Assembly: GCA_029207755.1 (NCBI GenBank)
Contig: JARCOQ010000006.1
Coordinates: 15,598,890 to 15,662,889, forward strand
Source of the DNA: Chamaea fasciata
Taxonomy: Eukaryota; Chordata; Aves; Passeriformes; Sylviidae
Length of the DNA stretch: 64,000 nucleotides
Direction of reading: 5' to 3'
A program made the translations under genes and the position numbers. How positions within the stretch are numbered: the stretch's first letter is position 1; every line of letters starts with the position of its first letter. Below the pieces are notes generated by a model, which was not told the origin of the DNA, made no database searches, and saw only the letters and a list, made by a program, of their open reading frames with translations. This document shows, piece after piece, positions 46,701 through 60,103 of this stretch.

Positions 46701-49378
46701 TTAAAATTCACCCTGCATTCAAAATTAAAGTCTGTACACATAGGCAAGAGAGCACCATTCAAGTGAGAATAAGAATTTATTTTTAAAGAAAAATATTTTG
46801 AGTTCTTACAGCTTCTAGACAAGATTTTTTTCAGCTAGAGTTCCATTTCATGTACAGGGAAATAATCCATTGTTTGGACCAAGGTTTCAATAGTTTCAAA
46901 TAAGATAGCTTTGAGGGCAGGCCTGTGTCAGTCATACATCAAGTATAATACCTGAGCGTTTCTGAAATCCACACCTTAGGTAACAGGAACTTGTGACAAG
47001 ATCCATCTGAAAAGACAGACTTCCCTGAATATCTTAATTTTCATGTATGCATGTATTTTAATATGAAATGTGAAAGCCTCATCATTCAAATACCTAGCAG
47101 AATCCTAATTTTGAGATATTCTACCCTGAGATAGAAAATGAAAACAAAGAGTAGGAATACCTAAGACCTGCTTGGAAAAACTTGATTGTAGTCACATTGC
47201 CCACTGATGGCTTGACAACTGATATAAAATATCCCAAACCAAGCAGAAATTCAGACTTATGCTGTTGAAAGTATTTTAAGTCCTAAGTTAATTTTAAGGC
47301 CATTTCTACTGGTATGCATGAAGTAAGAAAAGTAGGTCGAAAGTTGATCTTAACTGAAGAAAGAGCTGCAGTCAAGTTAAGATACCTGCCCCACTTACAG
47401 ATCAACCATGATAAAAGACAGAAGCAGATTCCTCTTATGGATGCCCAGAAGTGCAGACAGAACGGAGGATGCAGCAGTAAGTGGAGGATGGAGAGTAGGT
47501 GAGAGGCATAGCCACTGAAAGAAAGTGTGAAACTCCTGCCTAAATTTAATTTGTGGTAAGAAACCAATAAAGCTGAAAGCAGACATAAGTCAGGTGAGAT
47601 TCTGCTGCTGAAAAGACAAATCAAATAGTAACTTCCAGTCAGACTGATGAAATCAAAGAAAAGAATAAAGAAAAGGGCACATTGCCTCCATAAATCATGA
47701 AGTTTCTCACTAAAGGTTTACATCCTCTTGACACAGCAAGAGATATTATTATTTGTACTCCAAAGAAATTGAAGAATAATCTAAACAGCCTTTACAGATG
47801 TCTGGAACACGAGAGGAATCAGCATCAGAAAATGGTTCCCTTTCAGTTATGAAAAAATGCAGAGAAACAAAACTTGTTTAACCTGTCCCACAAGAACAGT
47901 ATGTGTAATTTGCCATGAAAACGACAGCAGAAACTGTAACTTGTCCAGAGTTATGAAGCATGCAGAGCTGTTGGCCCAAAAACATGGAGGTAGAAAGATG
48001 AAATCTGTTTAAATATCTTGACCTTGGAAAAGACGTATCTTTACATTGTAGGAAAAAAAATTTAATTACCTGGTCTTCAATATGAAAAGAAAAAGGATTA
48101 AAAATCTAAAAATGGCTTTTTACAAAAGATTTTCCATAACTGGATTTGAAGAAATCTGTGACAAAAGCTGACTGACATTTTGCTCATGGTATCAAAAATC
48201 TCTTGGCAGGTGTATGGACCAGATAGGATGGACCAGCCAAAGTACACAAGAGGAGACATGCAGTAAAAAATCAAAACAGGAATAAAACTGGGCTGCACTT
48301 GTCTTCTGCAGAATATCCTTTACCGCTCACAAACACACAGACTGGAATAAAAGGAAAGCTGATGCATGATCTGAGAATCAGTTAGAGTTTGGTACTATAG
48401 GAGAGCAAAGTATGAAGGCAGAATGCAGAGAAGTGTGGAATAACCAGAGTGTAATGGCCTGGCTGGTCTGAACTGTGGCTCAGACACGGGTCTGAATAAA
48501 CAAAATGAGTAACAGTAATGTTGTGAAATGAACAAGAGCTCCGCAGGACCCCAGTGCTGCACCAGTGCAGGACAGGCACCTCTGGGACAAAAGCACAGGC
48601 AGCTATCGTGGAGCACAGAGGAAGCACAAGTCAACACTGTGCTGGTGCAACACTACAAATGAGTGTCATAAGATACAAAAAGCAGCAGGACAGCCAACAA
48701 AGAAAGAGACTACCAATGGCAAAGGTGCCATTTTCACTACAGGAGCAGAGCTGATATGCAATGACTTGACATCCCAATTGGGCTCATCACCCTCCTTGAA
48801 AAAGTGTGTATGAAATGAGAATGAAAAATAAAGTGAGCATTTAGATGAGAAAACAAGTCAGTCTGCTGAAAGCTGGCAATCCAACAATGGGAAAAAAAGA
48901 AATAACTGATGGAGGAGATATGAAAACTGTGATTTTCATAGATGTTTTTCAAGATGATACCTCATGCATTGAAAGGAGATGATGGACAGAGATGTATCTC
49001 TAGAACAGCACTATTTTGTCAAGTTACACTGCAACCCATCAAAACATTGAGCCCTAACCTGGTTAGGACTGTGGAGTACACATTAATTATTACTCAGTTA
49101 CAATAATTTCAATCTTTTATTTAACTAGCAGTGAAATAAGATTAACTCTTCTAGCTTTTTATAAAGCACTATTAAAAAACCCCTTGTGAGCAACAAAGTA
49201 AAAAATTCCAAATAACTTCCCAATTGGCATCTCAATCAAGGTTCTACTTGCAGTTGTTCAAAGAAATGCTTTTCACTTAAAATCATCCCTTAGAAAGGTT
49301 CACAGGTGGCACATATCCCTATATAAATATATTCAGGTACAGGTCGACAGATCACACATTTCTATATAACTGTATTGT

Positions 49379-49405
49379 GTTAATTAACGGGTTAATTAAT
49401 TAACC
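49379..49405. repeat. Two adjacent perfect AT palindromes
   Basis: GTTAATTAAC (49379-49388) is followed after one base by GGTTAATTAATTAACC (49390-49405). Both are perfect palindromes resembling homeodomain or HNF1-type half-site pairs. They lie in the LCORL intron. Confidence 0.85.
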
Positions 49406-52400
49406 TGTAATTCTGATTTCCAAAATTTTAATCTGATTTCCTTCAAAATAACTTTCTTTAAATAACTACGAAGTAAACACGGGTAATGAAGACTCCATGA
49501 ACTTGCTTTATCCAGATCACACGCCCAAAACCACCATCATGTTTGACACGACCTTGAACACAGGAAGCCCAACACTCCTCTGACTGCCACCAAGGGCAAA
49601 CCCGCCAAGCTGTGATGCTGCTCTGGGGTGTGCATGGGAATATTGGCAAAACTCTGCTCTGAAAATATCAGGCTTCTCTTATACAGCAATTTCCTTTCAG
49701 ATACATCCACCTAATTAGTTGTTGATCACTGCAAAAATATCTGTCTTAATTAGAACCTGAAGGTTCTCAACAGCTTTCAGAAACACACAGCATTCTCAGT
49801 GACACCCAAGATTCAAGGACATTTTAGAGAGCCTTTCTTTTCCATGTTTACCACAGGAAACATTGGAGAGAAAAAGACTTTTGATAAGGAAATACTGTCC
49901 TTAAAATATGGCTAAAATACAATTTGTATTAAATTAATATCCAGTTACCAAATAAGAAAAAAATATTTCTATTAGTCTCAAAGGTTGTTTAAACAATATC
50001 TTCAAGGCACAAAAGTGCAATTACAGCAAAATCAAAGGACACTGCAAGCAAAACTATGACCACTGAATAAATGTGGAATTATACTTAGCTTAAAAAGCTG
50101 AAAGATTTCAAACCATCAAGGGTCAGACTAAAACTATCCTTTGATGAGTGAAAGATAAATTAGGAAAGGAAAATCTACTCAACAATATATGCAAACAACA
50201 ACCCAGTCATCTCACACCATTTTAAATTTCCCCCCTCAATTCTGAAACCAGATCCTGCACTTTTTGAATGTAATTAAATGAAGATTCCAGTATAAGACAC
50301 TTTACAAAGATGTGGTGAAAGTAAAAAAGCAGCACTAGCTTTAGCATATAAACAATAGAGAAATGCAAAGTATGACACAGTACATGGGACTCTTATGAAT
50401 TAAAGCATCTCTCTTGAACTATTTTCAACACCAAAATGTGGAACTGTCTCAGCAAAATTAATCTGATCTGGTCATGGTCAGACTACATAAATACTTTACT
50501 TACAGGTTACTTTACTTCACAGGTTCTGCTGATTGACTTTCCTCCTTTTCTATCTAACAGCAACAGCCGCTCTGCTTTAAGGCAAGAAACTCTCAACAGA
50601 AGAGGGGATTTAAAAAAAGATACGTATTTGTCAGATTTTCAAAAGCACTGTGCAGGCCTCAGGAAACTGCTCTTTTCTCTTCTAGAAAAAGGCTTACAAA
50701 GGAAGACAGAAGATTGTCTATATTTATTTAGTATTATAAAGGAGTAGTATTATTTAGTAGTAATATTTAGTTCCCTAAAGAAAGCTGAATAATCTAGCCA
50801 TTTCCTCAGGACTGAGGACAAATAGGAGAACATGACTATGAGTGTCTCAGTTTTTGCAGAGGTAAAATTAAAAACAGACAGCAAAACAATACTGAATAAA
50901 ATGATGAAAAAAGCATCCCAGCTTAGGTATAAAACTGGGTACATAAATCCTACACAAAGGTTTAATGACCATGGGACTAAACTAAAGAAAACTACATATC
51001 CTAGCACGTAAAGAAATTTTAAGACCTTAGAGACAAGTTCTTTTAAAAAGTCCGTTATTCAAAGAAGCAAGAGTAAAAATCCTTAGCTCAGAACCCTCAA
51101 AAGAAGATGAGTAAAGCATACTCTAAGGCAACATGCAAATAACTGCAGTTTAAAACTTAACAGCACCCAAAAGCTACACACCCCACACTAGATCCCATGA
51201 TGTGAGAAAAACAAAAGGAGAGTATGTAATTTGGCAAGTAGAATTCCAGAGTGTAAAACAAAATGGAGCGTTAGACTGTGGCACGGGAGCTGCTGTTGTT
51301 GCATCACGGGGAATGAGGCAGAGACCATTAAGTTCATTAAATGAGTAAGGATTTATTACACATGTACAGTCAACTATATATCAAGTGTACCTTTCTGCTT
51401 TTACACTTCTGCATTAAAAATGGCCCACTTACTGAGAACAGTCATTCATTTCACATTCTTCTTATATTTATATTAATGCTCTTACTTCAGTTTATGTCTG
51501 CCTGTGAAAAGGTATCTTGTCTAGCAACTTCACGTATGAAAATTTCTACTTACTCTGCATCACAGGTAAAACTTATTTTTGAGCCAAGTAATCCTCTGAT
51601 AAAAAGCCTTTCTGAAAAGAACCTTCTTAAAATTAACAGATTTAACGACTGTCACACTATGTTTCCTCTGTACTTTTCCTAACCTAATATTTTAAACTTG
51701 TCACTCATTATAGGGATATAGAATGTTCAGCTTCATGAAAGCTGAACAACCTGCTAAAACCAATCTTGTTTGTCAGTAGGTCATTCACAGTAGTAGGGAA
51801 GGGATCCCCATTTGTAGCTTTATCATTACTGGATTACACTACCACGGGACAAATAAGCAAAAAATTCTGAAATACTAAAGCCATGCTAACACAGACATGT
51901 AAAAAAGAATTCACAAAATTTTCCCTTCCAATTTTTAGCAAACTCATAGTAATGGAAGTTTAAGAAAATGTTTGTCTGTAGTATTAATACAGATGTTCTT
52001 TTATGTGCACAATGAACAGACCAATTAGACTTGCAACACTAAAGTTTTCATAGTTATAATTCTTCACTCTTGCAGCCAACTTTGAAATGACCACAAAAAT
52101 CTCAAAATAGCAAATTCTCTTTTCAAGTACTGCACTAACTTGATTTCATTAAGGTAGAATTTAAAAACCACATTCAAATATAATAAAAAATTAAAATTGA
52201 AAAGTCATATTCTCTGCTGACAAATCCAATAGATCTGTCCTAAAATTCCAGGCTACTTGAAGAAAAGCCAAAATGTAAGTGTGAAAATTAAGTAGTTCAT
52301 GTTTGGTGAAAACATGCTAACTTTAAGTGATAGAAATTGATTTTTAAAAGCTTGTGTATGCCAACTCCCATCCTGATATGAAAGGCAAGTGCACAGGTTT

Positions 52401-54208
52401 GTGATTTCAGCTCTGCCTGCTACTGTAGAAGCTTCACAGTCTCTTTTCCATCTGTATGAAGTCCACACCCTTTGAAGCAGATTTTTAAAATATTCAGTAC
52501 ATGGTAAGATTGTAAAATGGAGTATTTTACATGTCCCAGTTTTATCATTGGATTAGCAGTTTTTTGTATTTTAACTTGGCTTTCTTGAAACCTTTTGCCC
52601 AAGTCCAAAGCATGTGAATGAGACCTTCAGTGTTACAAGAGATCTAGTCTTGTGAAAGGGAAACAAATGCTTTCCTAAAAACATGTTTATGTAATTTTCT
52701 TTGCACAACAGAGAATAATAGTGCTTCAGTGTTGCTAAAGAAATTAAAGTTGCCAGAAGATGGATTTAGAGTAAAAGGGAACTGGTCCTCAACATATCAA
52801 ATGCATTGTAGAAGCAACAGTTCAGAAGTAGCAACAAACATCAAATGGACCCATGTATCTACCAGCCACCTTATCTTGAATAGAAGAGGCAATGAGAAAA
52901 AAGCAATTAACTCTTTTCTGTTGCTGCAATGAGTGCATGGCTAGTCCTGGTTGCTGGACACTACCTTGTGCTGTAAGAGTTCCATCGTTTATTCCTGCTT
53001 GCACATGCAAGTGTACATAGAAATTTGGTAAGAAAACCAAGTACACATAAAAATTTGGGAAGAACATTCTGCCCACCTGCCGCAATGTTTCACAATAAAA
53101 CAGCATCACAACATCTCCCTCTTTGAATAACATTTGGTACAGACCCCAACATTCATAAAAGTTGAAGAAAAACTTCAAATACTGACCATAGATATGTATA
53201 TAGCAACATTTCAAGCATGACAAGAACAATGATATAGTTTATGATACCACATAAACAAAAATACAATCCAAAGAACATATGAACGAAACATGATGTTTTC
53301 ATGTGCATTAAACTTCCAGATGCAGGAATTATGTTTGAAGTCACATGCATGCACAGCTAGAAATCATGTTGCTTCTTTTTAGGGAGTAGCCATATTACAC
53401 TAAAAATGTTTGTATGATTTCCTTGGCTGGTGCAGAGAGTACACAATGTAGAATCAACACAGCAAAACAAGACATCCTTCCAATATCAGACAATGCTCTG
53501 ATAGTGCAATAGTACCCCTAAGAAAGATCTGGGGTTACAAGTGTGGAGACAATTCCAGAATAATCACTCTTTGTCTTTTAACATTTCCTGTATCAATGAA
53601 CTTCCTATCATAGCCTTTCTAAAGACAATGACTGATATGAGAAACCATGAGTAAAAGGGAAAATAACAAAAACTGTAAATGAAGTAATGTAAAATATCAA
53701 AATAGTTATCAGATTTCCTGAAGATCCAAAACTAAAGGATGAAAGTTTTCAGGTAGATAAAATTGAGTCCCAATTAAAACTAACATGAGACCATATCACA
53801 GTAATAGGTCTTGCATTACCATAGAAACAAAACATTTACAGATAAATATAATTGGAATGTAACATTTTTTCAATGAGTTATGAGAGAGCTCTTTCTTCAT
53901 TTGCAATATAGAAATGGATATGTGATATCCTTTCTTTTTCTAGTTTTTTTTTTAACAGCAATTTTGTGTCAAAGTTTGAACTTCTTAGAAACAAGTTATG
54001 TATGTTGAGCTTGGCCCCAGATCAGTGAATTAAAATACAAAAGAGTAGTAGTCTACAGATAAAAAAAAAATGCTGTACTTTGGAAAAAGTAGGGTTATAC
54101 TGAATAAGCTTAATATGAAGAATTCTATATATCACATGAAGTACAAAAGAAATACAGCATACAAGAGTCATTATATTGTTTATATTACAACTTAAATTAA
54201 CTTTTCCA

Positions 54209-55209
54209 TTTATTATCAAAGATCCTTTTCTACAAGATAGAATACAAAGGAGGACCTAAGATTTTGTTCTGATATTTTGAATAAAGTTTTTTTTATTTGA
54301 GCAATATATCAGATTAGCTAATACAATATTGTTTCTACAAAGGCAGTCATTTAAATCACATTGCAGGAGTTTTGTTTTACTTGGTGAGGATTTCACACCT
54401 TAGTAATTTTGTTGAAATGAGTTGAGGCTTGTGTTTAAGGAGATCTCTTCACCCAACAGAAGAAAAAAATTATACAAATGTGCCATCTCTCTAAGCAGTA
54501 TAATGGCCTTCTGAGATCACAGTTGTAGTACAATACATTTATAAATGTCTATCTTTAAAAAAATTATTTAATTTCACACTAGCCTAAAAAGATTCTGAGC
54601 CAAAGTATTTAGCATAGTAACTGTATATTGTACTTGTCAAAAATAACTTTGCATTTTAAATTGTTGTGTAAGGATTCAATGTGCAAACCCCTTAGAGTCA
54701 GCAGATTTCATCTGGCATGGAGAGGATACTAAAATGGGTCTCTGACTGAATAATTTTCAGAAGTACAAAATACTATCTTTTACTGTAAAATTACAAAACT
54801 ATAGCAGATTTGTAACAGAAATCATTCAATAAGAATTTTTTAAAACCAGCTATGTGTTAACGCACTCAATTTAAGCTTCATTTTATAGCTTACCCCTCCT
54901 CACACTATGAGAAACTACACAATGGGATGAAATTCTGTTCCTTTTGAAGTCAATAGCCAGTCAATAGTCAATAGTGACTGACTTCAGAATGACAGAACTT
55001 CTTGTCTGTCTGAACTATATTGGTTAGCTTATCAGAGCTGAAAGAATGGTGCAAAACATTATACACATTTTAAAATTGCACTTTCTGAATTATTCTGATG
55101 TTATGCAATGTTTAATTAATGACTTTTCTGAAATTAAAATGAGTAACATGCAATAAAAAAAAAAAAGTGCTTAGTTGTTTGACTTCTCCAATTCTTTAGG
55201 ATTTCAATT
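54209..55209 (-). other. LCORL: Candidate 3' UTR of the long LCORL isoform
   Basis: If the large exon is read through to its own TAA at 55210-55212, its 3' UTR would lie here. AATAAA hexamers on the minus strand at 54292-54297 and 54209-54214 are possible poly(A) signals. AT-rich sequence produces such hexamers often, so this is only a candidate. Confidence 0.35.
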
Positions 55210-58200
55210 TTAAGATGAAGTGGGGAACAGGAACTTACCTACTTGGTACTTTGGGTAATAAGGTGCCATTTGTCCACTACTGCATGATTGTCTCTTATGC
55301 CTTTTTCTTAAATTTGTATCAGTGGTCTCCCATTGTGGACTTTTTCTTTTGTTTATTCTAGTAAGACCTTCAGAACTACCAGCAGGATTATCATCCTGGT
55401 TTACACCACTACTTAATTTTCTGCTGTGAAACTGGCCATCCAGCTTTTCAGTCACTTTAGAAGAATTAGATTCTCTAGATGTTTCCACTTCATTTTCTTG
55501 TTTCTTTAATGTATTTTGTTTAGTAGAATGGGACCTCAAAAGAGGATGTCTTTTTTCTTCCATATAGGCCTGAGTGCTTCTACTGTCAACAGCTTCAGGA
55601 GAATAAATGACATTATTTAACTTAAATGAATTGTGCTGCTCAATATGGTTGATTTTCCTCAGAAATATCCTACAGTCTTTAAAGGTTTTGGCTTTCCAAG
55701 TATTTTGAAACAGTTTATCTTGGCTTTGTTCTTTTCGAACATTTTGCTGGCAATGAATTGTTCCATTTGCCTCTGAATGTGACTTAAGTATATTTGCTAA
55801 ACCAGGATGTGGGTTAAAGTCAGAAGATCCCATCATCTGTTGAACAAATGCATCTCTGGCTTCATTTTCAGTTGGCAAGAGGCTATCCTGAGACTCTACC
55901 AAAGTCTGAGTGGGCTGGATTTCTACTTTATTTTTCTCCTGGAGCTTGGGTGTTTTAACACTGGTTTCCCCACTTGCACTTTTAAACAACTGGCTTTGAC
56001 AAAATAACTGCAGATTTTTCTTTTTTGATTTCCAGCCTCCAGGAGCCTGATTATAGAGCTTTTTTGTTTGTCCCCACCTATCATGCTGCAACTTCTTAAA
56101 TTCATTTCTTCTTAATCTGGCTAAAGTGAAATTACTTTTCATGCTCAAGACTGGAGACCTCACCATGTTATGTAGTATTTGCAATTTCCCTGATGGTTTT
56201 GAAGGGGAGGATAGTGCAAACTTTTTAAAGTGCTTTCTGAAAGGGCAAGTACTAGGATCAGACTGTTTAGCTTCCATCGTTACCTCTCTAGTACTAACTA
56301 CTTCTAAGGGATTGCGAGCATTTGCCTTTCTCACAAGAGCGAGAGACTGCGTTTCTGTAGTTTGCATAAACCAGGTGCAGAGTTCATTCATATTACACTT
56401 TTTCTGGAAAAGCATTTTTATAGGTGATGTTTCAAGTTCTACAAGGCAGGAGTCTAAAGGGTCTGACATTTCAGTATTACAGCCTTGCTCAATGGGATCC
56501 CTTTTTTCACACACACGTTTGTCAAACTCACTTCCCCCCACTCTCAACCAGGTATTAGTCATCTGTTCAAATCTATTGTTCAGTTCTTCCAACAAGGTGT
56601 CACTTGAAGTGGAAGTAGGCCACCACCTGAGAGAGGGATTTGATGAAAAAATGGGATCCAATGATACTTCATTAATGGGCCCAAATTCACCATCCTTAAG
56701 ATCCTTTTTAGCATTTCCTGAACTTCTCAGTTCTGAGGTATCTTTGGATGCTGTGCTCTGATTTGATTGTGTAAGTTTTTCCTTTCGCTCTTTAGCTTTT
56801 TTCAAATGGAGTTTGTAAGATTTATGTAGTAAGGCACTTCTACAAGTAAATGCACTAGAAGATGCTAATGAATGCAAAAAATGCAGTGAAGGTTTTCTGT
56901 CCCTAGCAGAGTGTCTCGATGGACTTTCACGTTTTCTTGACACCATTGTAGTAACACTGTGTGATCCATCCTCTCTAGAATCTTTCTGCATGTTCTTTAC
57001 TTGACCCATACTATTGCACAGTTGATTTTTTCTTTCCTGTGGCATGTTTTTTTCTAACACGTTCTGCTGTTGTAAAGGAGGCAAACCGTTGCTGATGCTC
57101 ACCTTCCTTTCCTGAGGTGAAAGTCTACTGACAGTCACTGATATGCCAGAAATTTTTACTTTTGCTGGCCTGCCAGGTTTTCGAACGGTGGTTAATGGTT
57201 TCTTAATCTGCCGTATAACATTGCTGCAAGGATGTGGTGATGCCAGATTACTTTTGATAGGCCTGACATAGTCATAACCAGAGACCTCCTTTTCAGTAGA
57301 AGGATTCTGGAAGGCTTTTACCATTTCAGCCAAAGCATTTCCAGTTTCTGCATTGTGCCTTGCTCTGCTGGGATCACTGGCAAAGTTAGAATCAATATGT
57401 TGTGTGGGCAGAATGCTGATGTGATTTAGATTACCTTCAGAAACATGTCTCTTAGTTCTTCTTGACCTTCCAAAAACAACTGTCACAGTAATATTTTTGT
57501 TGCTGTTAGCTTCTTCCATCGCTGCTGCATCAGACTTGACACTTTTACCACCAAAGCTAAGTTCAGGTCTAGGTTTTGTGCTTCCACTCATGTCTACTTT
57601 TGGTTTAGGAGGCCGTCCAATAGGTCTCTTAACCTGCTTAACTACTTGAGGACCGATTTTCTTTGGTCTACCAGGTTTCCTTTTGAAAACTGATTCACTG
57701 CTACTGCTTGATTTCTCCACAACCTCATCATTTTTTTTTGAGTCATTTATGTTAATCTGACCAACTGGACAAGAGCTTGTAACTGCTTCGGCGTAAACAC
57801 AGCTTGACCCCTCCTTAGTATTATTTTCACTGCAATCACAGACTGCACGAGAAAGGTCACCTGTAGCCTCTTTGTCTAACAAAGTGTTTGCGTGCCCCTG
57901 AAACAAACAAAGATCTGTGCTTCCCTTAGAAGATGCAGCTGCAGATGTCAAAGTATATTTGACGCCTTCATGACTGTTAACTTCTGAGACAAACATAAGC
58001 TTAATAGGACTAGAGTAGTTTAAGGGAGATGAGATCTCCCCGGCTTCAGATGATACATGCAAGTCCCCATTACTGGAAGCTGAACTGCTTGAATTAAAGG
58101 TCAGAGATTTCAAAAGGCCGTCATTAATTTCTTGATCTATAACAGTTTCTTGTGTGTTTGATGCAACACAAATTGCTTTGATTTTACTGCTGCTTGGCAT

Positions 58201-60103
58201 ATGTGAATGTGGAAGGAAGCTTTGTCCTGGGCACCCCATTTCACTCAGAGTGAAAGGTAAGCCCCTTCTTGGAGCTGGGTTCATAACCTGTTCATAAGCA
58301 TTATCTTTTAGTTTTTGGCTTATTTTGTAACTATCCAACAATGAGCTGCTAGTCTTTCTGGCTAAGTTTATTGTATCTTCTAAACGCTCCACAACAACTT
58401 GCAGATTTGTGTCTCTCACAATTTTGCTTAGATTTATGTCACTGCATCTTTCAGCATGAACATTTTTATTTATTTTCATTTTTTCCAAACTTTTCAAAGA
58501 CTTTTTTGTACTGGATGACTTTCTAAACATGATATTGTTTGTTACATACACAGAGTACCACCCAGGAGGCACAATGTTACGTTTAGTTCTACCCAAGATC
58601 TCATTACTCTCATCCTTCAGAGGAATCTGACCAGTCTCTTTTAAGGTTGCAAAATCTCCTTGTGTATTTGGGAGTTTTGCCTGGCTGGCTGCAATAGCAC
58701 TGTTTTCTGAAAGAACTAAAAAGCTGGAGCTGGTCTGAAAATTAGTAAGAGGTAGTTTGAAAGACTCTGTTTGGTGTACTGGAAAACACATTGGTTTGGT
58801 TTGGCAATTCACACATGGATTACTTTCAAGATGTTGCAAAGTCTCATCTTCTATCATGGTAAAACTATGTCTTTTATTTGGATGCATTTTTTCTATTTTT
58901 TTTGTAGATTTCTTTGCATTTCTCTCAGAAATTGACTTTTTTCTTACAACAGTTTCATCAAGGCTTGCAAGCTCCCTCTTGATTTGCAAAGACTGTCGTC
59001 GAATGACTGGTGAATCAGGAGAATTGTATGTTGCAAATAGAGTTTCCTGACGCTTGCGAAATCTTGTCTGGATAATTTTATTTTCCACTTGTTTATCATG
59101 TTGGCGAAGTAATTCCATAAAGCTGTAATCACTTGCCTTAGCATTATGCAAAAGAGAAGTTATGAAGTCTCCTAATTTGACATCATTTTCTGGTGCCCTG
59201 TCACTGCTAGAAAGTTTTACAAGATTTGTTGCTAGATCTGTAGTGTCTATTGATTTCAACTTCTCATTAATGCGGTCCATTAAATCTTGAAAAATGGCAG
59301 AATGTTCACCTTTCTCAGAGTTCATAAAACCATCACTGCTTTCTTGGTCTGCTGATACCAGTGTTCCATCTGAATAATCAATCTCTTTTCCTTTGCATGT
59401 TTTGCCCTCATACTCAAATTCTCCCTTGCTTCCTTCAGCTGGCAAAAGAGATGGAGGCTGGTTGATGGATATTTCAAGCTTGTTGCTGTCTAAAGTTGGA
59501 AAATCCATAACCATTCCTTCTGACAATTCAAATTCTTTACTGTGTACAGGTGATAATGGAGGTGGCGATGGGCTGCGGGATCTGTTTGAATTTTTAATGC
59601 TGCTTAAGAGGTCACAGTCCTTAGCTGAATATGTACATGCTGCTGTGTTCATAGAATGCCTGTTACAATTTTGCAATTGGTCAGCACAATACTTAGGAGA
59701 ACTACATGCTTTGTTCACCATTGTCTTAATACATCCAATTGCTACAGCTTGGCACGACAAAGAATGGAAATCTTTAATACAAACAGACAGAGGTGGTAAA
59801 CAAGTGTTTGGCCTTTGATTCTGTAAACAGCACCTTTTTGTCAGCGCGTGTCCATTGCAACTGCAAAATGGAACGTGAACATCCTCTTCAGTAAGGGAAC
59901 TGGGAGTTTCAGAGTGGGCCAAATGTGTTTGCTTGCAACTGCAAACTATAGGAATATTTTCATCCTGTATTAGGAATTTTAACATAGCCAAAGTCTGTTG
60001 CCAGTGATATGAACAAAAAGACTCCAAAACTTTGTTTAATGTTGATTTTCCTTTTTCCAAATTAGCTGTTTCCTCTGAATTTGCATCAGTTGTTGAGCTT
60101 GAA
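55210..60103 (-). CDS. LCORL: LCORL large exon, long isoform (PALI2 type)
   Basis: A single minus-strand frame runs from a clean acceptor (gttttcattttcag, exon start 60103) to TAA at 55210, about 1,630 codons. It matches the long exon of LCORL, whose long product (PALI2) is a vertebrate-specific accessory subunit of PRC2, like PALI1 from LCOR. Numbering from the TTG at 60060: a cysteine-rich start (16 Cys in 16-149), an SRSPSPPPLSP stretch (161-171), basic segments near 340-400, three GRP cores like AT-hooks (797-799, 815-817, 963-965), the KVKISGISVTVSRLSPQERK block (967-986) and a basic C-terminus (RKRHKRQ, 1585-1591). Mid and C-terminal parts probably correspond to Pfam DUF4553. The first base completes a codon from an exon beyond the window, so translation does not start here. 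A strong donor (AG|GTAAGT after 55239) lies eight codons before the stop. The exon has no frameshift or in-frame stop. Confidence 0.9.

Larger units (their letters stand above)
40012..55209 (-). other. LCORL: LCORL intron between the large exon and the terminal exon
   Basis: About 15 kb of AT-rich sequence. It contains a CR1 copy at 40.5 kb, a locally GC-richer patch near 42.9-43.2 kb, and palindromic AT sites at 49.38-49.41 kb. I searched for the LCORL psq helix-turn-helix sequence on the minus strand and did not find it. The long open frames here are not flanked by convincing splice sites. If the large exon is itself terminal, the right end (about 54.2-55.2 kb) is its 3' UTR. Confidence 0.6.

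Noticed and set aside
50436..50747. 103-codon plus-strand frame in the LCORL intron
   Set aside because: No recognisable family, no splice or promoter support, and its composition is like surrounding non-coding sequence.
40012..55209. LCORL psq helix-turn-helix exon
   Set aside because: I looked for the conserved RYRQY...STLEYKVKER type sequence on the minus strand and did not find it. It should lie upstream of the large exon, outside the window.
56126..56761. 211-codon plus-strand frame inside the large LCORL exon
   Set aside because: It is antisense to a long, family-recognised coding frame. Open antisense frames are common in such exons, and this one has no promoter or splice signals.
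59393..59818. 141-codon plus-strand frame antisense to LCORL
   Set aside because: Same reason: an antisense shadow of the coding exon.
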